DNA from: JAIPEK01 sp041685935
Lineage (GTDB): Bacteria > Desulfobacterota > Desulfobacteria > Desulfobacterales > Desulfobacteraceae
Direction: 5' to 3'
Length of the DNA stretch: 17,410 bases
Assembly (NCBI GenBank): GCA_041685935.1
Contig: JAWLES010000035.1
Coordinates: 1 to 17,410 of the forward strand
Shown: positions 14,138-17,410 of the stretch, one piece after another
Layout: each line of letters begins with the position of its first letter
Position numbering within the stretch: the first letter of the stretch is position 1
Notes under the pieces: model-generated
What the model was told of the DNA's origin: nothing
The model's input: only the letters and a program-made list of their open reading frames with translations
The model's database searches: none
Program-made: the position numbers and the translations under genes

Positions 14138-16414
14138 ATGCTTAAAAAATGGTTGCCGATGAACTATATACTGAAAAGAGCGGCAAAATCGTATGGATTT
14201 ATCGATCCGATCAAGGTCCTGGCACGGCTGCGACAGTTCGGCCATCCATCCGAGGTCAAGGAGCCCATCGAACTGATCCGGGCAGGGGTGGTTTTCCATG
14301 CCAGGGGCCTTATCAACACAAGGGCCATCCAGTACAACCTGGACTGGGTCTGGCCCTACTGGGTTGAAAAACAGTTCAGGCCCAATGATGTATCATTTAT
14401 TCCCAGGGGGTTTTCCTTCAGCCATGTGAATCTGACCCATCGAAACTGGACAGCGGTCGGACTGCCTGATACACCCCTTTATCCGATTGTGGACCCGAGA
14501 GGACTTGTGACTCCTTTTCTTGATGCCTGGTCCGTGGATTTCTGGGTGCGGTCCGAAGATGGTTCGCTGCTGTTGCCTTCCAGGTGTGAATCAGTGGACC
14601 AAAAGCTTGATTATTCCTCCGGGCTTGCCGTTCATACCATATCTCTGCAGGAGAACCTTGCGCTCCGGATATCGGTACGGGTGGTTCATTCCGACACCGG
14701 CCCCCAGCTGGTGATCAATGCCGAGGCTGACACAAACCAGGGGGATTCGGTGATTCTGGCGCTGCGGCCCTACAACCCCGAAGGAATCCAGTTCATAGAC
14801 CATATTCAGTATGATCAAAGCGCTGACTGCTTTCTTGTGAACGGCGACCAACAGGTTCAAATGGACCGGTCTCCGGACAAGGTCCTTTTGTCCAGCTACG
14901 AAAAAGGAGATGTTTCCAGGCTGCTGGATGAGGATCAGCAGGGACATTCAGTGGAATGCCCCATCGGCATGGCAACTTCCGCCGCCTTTTTCCGGGCCCG
15001 GCGGAACGGGCGGCAGGAATTGGAAGTCAGGATGAACCTTGCTTCACAATCTTTTGGAAAAAAAGACTCCGGTGCCGGGGGAAAGGGTGATTGGGACAGT
15101 TATACCGCCAAAACCGCGAACCTTGAAATCCCGGATAAAAAAATCAGCTTCCTCTACGAGGCAGCGGTTCGCACACTTATTCTGCTGACCTGTGACGAAG
15201 CGTTCCCGGGGCCGTACACCTACAAGAGGTTCTGGTTCAGGGATTCGTGTTTCATGATCAATTCGCTTCTGGCCATCGGCATGGAGGAACGGCCGGAACG
15301 GCTGGTCAAGAAATTCCCCGATCTTCAGAAAGCCGGGGGATATTTCCAGTCCCAGGAGGGTGAGTGGGATTCCAACGGCCAGGTCCTCTGGATCGCTGAC
15401 AGGCTGCAATCCTTGACAGGGTGTTCATACGGCAGTGACTTCTTGAAATCACTGTTCAAGGGGGCCCGCTGGATTGAGAAAAAACGCATCAGCAAAAGTG
15501 GAGCTGACAATCATCAAGGCCTTTTTCCGCCCGGATTCAGTGCCGAGCATCTGGGACCCAACGATTATTACTACTGGGATAACTTCTGGGGTCTGGCCGG
15601 TCTTAGAGCCGCAGTCCGCCTGTTCACAAGGTCGAATATGGAAAAAGAGAAACAGGCGGCGCAAGCGTGGGCGGACGATTTTGAAAAAAAGATTTTTTCA
15701 AGCATTGCAAACATTCCCGGAAAAATGCGAAACGGTGCGGTGCCCGCATCCCCCTACCGGCGGATGGACGCAGGCGCAGTGGGGTCGCTGGTTGCGGACT
15801 ATCCCCTCCGGATCACAAAGCCGGGGGATGACCGGATTATGAACACCATAGACTACCTGATGGAGAACTGTTTCCATTCCGGTGCCTTTTTTCAGGAGAT
15901 GATCCATTCGGGGATCAACATCTACCTGACGTTGGCCATTGCCCAGACCTTTCTGCGGTGCGGTGATCCGAGGTATCGCCCCCTGATTGACAAGGTGGCC
16001 GAGCTGGCTTCTCCAACCGGCCAGTGGCCCGAGGCGATCCATCCCTTCACCGGCGGGGGCTGCATGGGGGACGGCCAGCACGGCTGGGCCGCTGCCGAGT
16101 GGATCATGATGATCCGCAACCTGTTTGTTCGGGAAGAAGGGGATCAAATCATTATCGGCTCCGGGGTCTTCCCGGGGTGGCTTGCAACCGGCGAGCCTCT
16201 GATGTTCGGGCCCACACTGGTAAAAGGCGGCAGAATCACGGTCCGCCTGCGTCAACCGGGTGGTGAAGGTCCGGTATATGTGGATATCGAGGCGTCCGGC
16301 ATGAAGCAGGATACGGAATACCGGATCGAAGTTCCCGGGTATGTACCCCAAACCGTGATCGGAGCCGGGGAAGGTGTCCGGGTGGAACCTGAATCCGCAG
16401 GCGCGGCAGTGTAA
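14138..16414 (+). CDS. Large six-hairpin (alpha/alpha)6-barrel glycosidase-like protein
   Basis: This 758-residue protein has an N-terminal beta-rich half (about 50-330), with RAIQYNLDWVWPYWVEKQF and then IPRGFSFSHVNLTHRNW. Its C-terminal helical barrel (about 340-690) resembles glucoamylase / amylo-alpha-1,6-glucosidase-type enzymes. Barrel motifs are KRFWFRDSCFM (Arg368-Asp369), GEWDSNGQVLWI (Glu409, Asp411), YYWDNFWGLAGL (Asp481) and GQWPEAIHPFTGGGCMGDG (Glu632). These acids are the candidate catalytic pair, but I cannot assign which. A short beta tail (about 690-758) closes the protein. There is no signal peptide, so it is probably cytoplasmic. The ATG at 14138 follows AAGGTG (14125-14130) at 7 nt. 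It is the last gene of the operon. Possible roles are trimming, or phosphorolysis-like handling, of the glycan made by the glycosyltransferase; glycogen metabolism is the alternative. Confidence 0.75.
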   Translation: MLKKWLPMNYILKRAAKSYGFIDPIKVLARLRQFGHPSEVKEPIELIRAGVVFHARGLINTRAIQYNLDWVWPYWVEKQFRPNDVSFIPRGFSFSHVNLTHRNWTAVGLPDTPLYPIVDPRGLVTPFLDAWSVDFWVRSEDGSLLLPSRCESVDQKLDYSSGLAVHTISLQENLALRISVRVVHSDTGPQLVINAEADTNQGDSVILALRPYNPEGIQFIDHIQYDQSADCFLVNGDQQVQMDRSPDKVLLSSYEKGDVSRLLDEDQQGHSVECPIGMATSAAFFRARRNGRQELEVRMNLASQSFGKKDSGAGGKGDWDSYTAKTANLEIPDKKISFLYEAAVRTLILLTCDEAFPGPYTYKRFWFRDSCFMINSLLAIGMEERPERLVKKFPDLQKAGGYFQSQEGEWDSNGQVLWIADRLQSLTGCSYGSDFLKSLFKGARWIEKKRISKSGADNHQGLFPPGFSAEHLGPNDYYYWDNFWGLAGLRAAVRLFTRSNMEKEKQAAQAWADDFEKKIFSSIANIPGKMRNGAVPASPYRRMDAGAVGSLVADYPLRITKPGDDRIMNTIDYLMENCFHSGAFFQEMIHSGINIYLTLAIAQTFLRCGDPRYRPLIDKVAELASPTGQWPEAIHPFTGGGCMGDGQHGWAAAEWIMMIRNLFVREEGDQIIIGSGVFPGWLATGEPLMFGPTLVKGGRITVRLRQPGGEGPVYVDIEASGMKQDTEYRIEVPGYVPQTVIGAGEGVRVEPESAGAAV

Positions 16415-16459
16415 AAGAATCCGGCGTTTTACAAATCAGTACGCGGTCTTGCGTTGTAA

Positions 16460-17410
16460 TTACTGCCTGACCGGCAAAATTTCGCCGATATCCATGATGG
16501 AAAACCGGGACGGATCCAGTTGGTTGTCCCGGATATACCGTTTGAGATCCAGTCCCGGGAAACCTGCGGGCTCGCTGCCCAGGGGGAACGTTCCCCACTG
16601 GGTGGGGATGAAGTAACTGGCGCCGAGTTCCTCAAATGCCCGGACCGCTTCTGGAATATTCATGTGCTGGTAGTGCATGAACCATCTGGGATGATAAGCG
16701 GTCGTGGCGAGGAATGCATAATCGATGGACTGATACTTGCGGCCGAATTCCCTGAATCCCTTGAAATACCCGGAATCTCCCCCGAAATAGAGTGTGGCTT
16801 CGGGTGTGACCAGAAGCCAGGAAGCCCACAGCGTACGATTACGGCCCTGGCCGATTCTCATGGACCAGTGCTGGGCCGGAAGGCATACGATTTTGGAGCC
16901 GGGCCCGGTTTGTTTTTCCTCCCACCAGTCCATTTCCAGAACCACTTGTTTGTTCATTTTTTCGACATACGTTTTCAGGCCTTCAGGTACGTAAACGGAG
17001 GCGTTTGCCGGAAGCTGTTCCATGCTGGAGCGGTCCAGATGGTCATAATGGTTATGGGAGATTACGATGTTGAGATTTTCTCCGGAAATGTTGAGATCCC
17101 TGAGTGAAATCGCCGGCGGTGTGACACGGGCAGGCAAAAGCGCGCGTTTTGTGAATATCGGATCCGTGAGCCAGTATTCGCTCCCGATCCGCACAAGGAA
17201 GGTGTTGTGCCCGATCCAGAGAATGAAATCGCCGGTTGTGCCGGAAAGCCTTTCCGCCGTATCCGGTATCACCCGGGGCTGAAAGTGCTTCTCTTTGTCC
17301 GAGTACTCTGTTCGGCTGAACAGTTTCCATCCAAGAACCGAAAGAAAGCTTTTGTCGGCCATTTTGAGCCAGGGATTGAAAAACCCGCCCCCTTGAAAGT
17401 GGGGCGCATA
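16460..17410 (-). CDS. NAPE-PLD-like metallo-beta-lactamase-fold hydrolase (5'-truncated)
   Basis: The 300 residues after the ATG at 17362 contain the metal motif HNHYDH (His103, His105, Asp107, His108), His165 in AQHWSM, Asp196 in GGDSGYF and PRWFMHYQHMNIPEAV. The last closely matches N-acylphosphatidylethanolamine phospholipase D (NAPE-PLD). The frame stays open from that ATG to the window edge and reads HFQGGGFFNPWLK, matching the FxNPW start region of the family. The true start is therefore outside, and 17362 is internal. Near the C-terminus, where mammalian NAPE-PLD has HWGTF with a zinc-ligand His, this protein has QWGTF (Gln255). The gene converges on the glycosidase-like gene with 45 nt between stops. 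A lipid phosphodiesterase or related hydrolase is likely; the substrate is unknown. Confidence 0.87.
   Translation of the reverse strand, partial: YAPHFQGGGFFNPWLKMADKSFLSVLGWKLFSRTEYSDKEKHFQPRVIPDTAERLSGTTGDFILWIGHNTFLVRIGSEYWLTDPIFTKRALLPARVTPPAISLRDLNISGENLNIVISHNHYDHLDRSSMEQLPANASVYVPEGLKTYVEKMNKQVVLEMDWWEEKQTGPGSKIVCLPAQHWSMRIGQGRNRTLWASWLLVTPEATLYFGGDSGYFKGFREFGRKYQSIDYAFLATTAYHPRWFMHYQHMNIPEAVRAFEELGASYFIPTQWGTFPLGSEPAGFPGLDLKRYIRDNQLDPSRFSIMDIGEILPVRQ

Noticed and set aside
13616..14299. 227-codon minus-strand frame opposite the VTT gene
   Set aside because: The His/Gln/Pro-rich composition is what a hydrophobic coding strand yields in antisense; no motif is seen.
15698..16351. 217-codon minus-strand open frame inside the glycosidase-like gene
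   Set aside because: It lies wholly opposite conserved barrel motifs such as GQWPEAIHPF and has no domain of its own.
16415..16459. Bidirectional terminator between the convergent genes
   Set aside because: Only 45 nt, with no stem longer than a few bases and no clear T-run on either strand.
16520..17107. 195-codon plus-strand frame opposite the metallo-hydrolase
   Set aside because: It is antisense to the HNHYDH and YQH active-site region, with no matching family.

Overview
The window carries two consecutive plus-strand gene clusters and the 3' part of a convergent minus-strand gene. Gene content points to an anaerobic bacterium. The corrin pathway is the early-cobalt (anaerobic) type: CbiD, CbiG, a fused CbiET, CbiF, CbiH and CbiL are present, and no CobG- or CobN-like gene is seen. 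The moderate GC content and dense, overlapping gene packing look like a sulfate-reducing member of the Desulfobacterota (Desulfobacteraceae-like). That placement is an inference; no rRNA or marker gene is present to confirm it.

Region 1 (1-9568) is a cobalamin operon that begins upstream of the window. It runs: a partial TroA/BtuF-type periplasmic binding protein, cbiA, cbiC, cbiL, a polytopic membrane protein with nucleoside-recognition (Gate) features, cbiD, cbiET, cbiF, cbiG and cbiH. The genes overlap by 4-106 nt or are separated by at most 39 nt, so they almost certainly share a transcript and are largely translationally coupled. Together they supply most of the ring-methylation, ring-contraction, C1-deacylation, C15-decarboxylation, methyl-migration and a,c-amidation steps. 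The precorrin-6A reductase (CbiJ/CobK), the cobaltochelatase and the late nucleotide-loop genes are not in the window. Two genes have no assigned pathway step: the binding protein and the Gate-type membrane protein. Both are candidates for cobalt or corrinoid traffic.

Region 2 (9569-9736) is the only substantial intergenic gap. It holds small inverted repeats just after cbiH and a promoter-like sequence with a perfect TATAAT.

Region 3 (9737-16414) is a five-gene operon. It encodes a GT4 glycosyltransferase resembling diacylglycerol glucosyltransferases, an alkaline-phosphatase-superfamily phosphodiesterase/phosphatase with a hydrophobic helical insert, an endonuclease/exonuclease/phosphatase (EEP) fold hydrolase, a VTT/TVP38-type membrane protein (a family that includes lipid scramblases) and a large six-hairpin glycosidase-like protein. 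The first four are chained by 4-nt stop/start overlaps. The combination suggests making, flipping and remodelling of a glycolipid or phosphoglycolipid. This is the best candidate here for an undescribed system.

Region 4 (16460-17410, minus) is a NAPE-PLD-like metallo-beta-lactamase-fold hydrolase, convergent with the glycolipid operon. Its reading frame stays open to the window edge. A residue that is a zinc-ligand His in mammalian NAPE-PLD reads as Gln here.

No tRNA, rRNA, CRISPR array, insertion sequence or cobalamin riboswitch was recognised. Any riboswitch for the cbi operon would lie upstream of the window.
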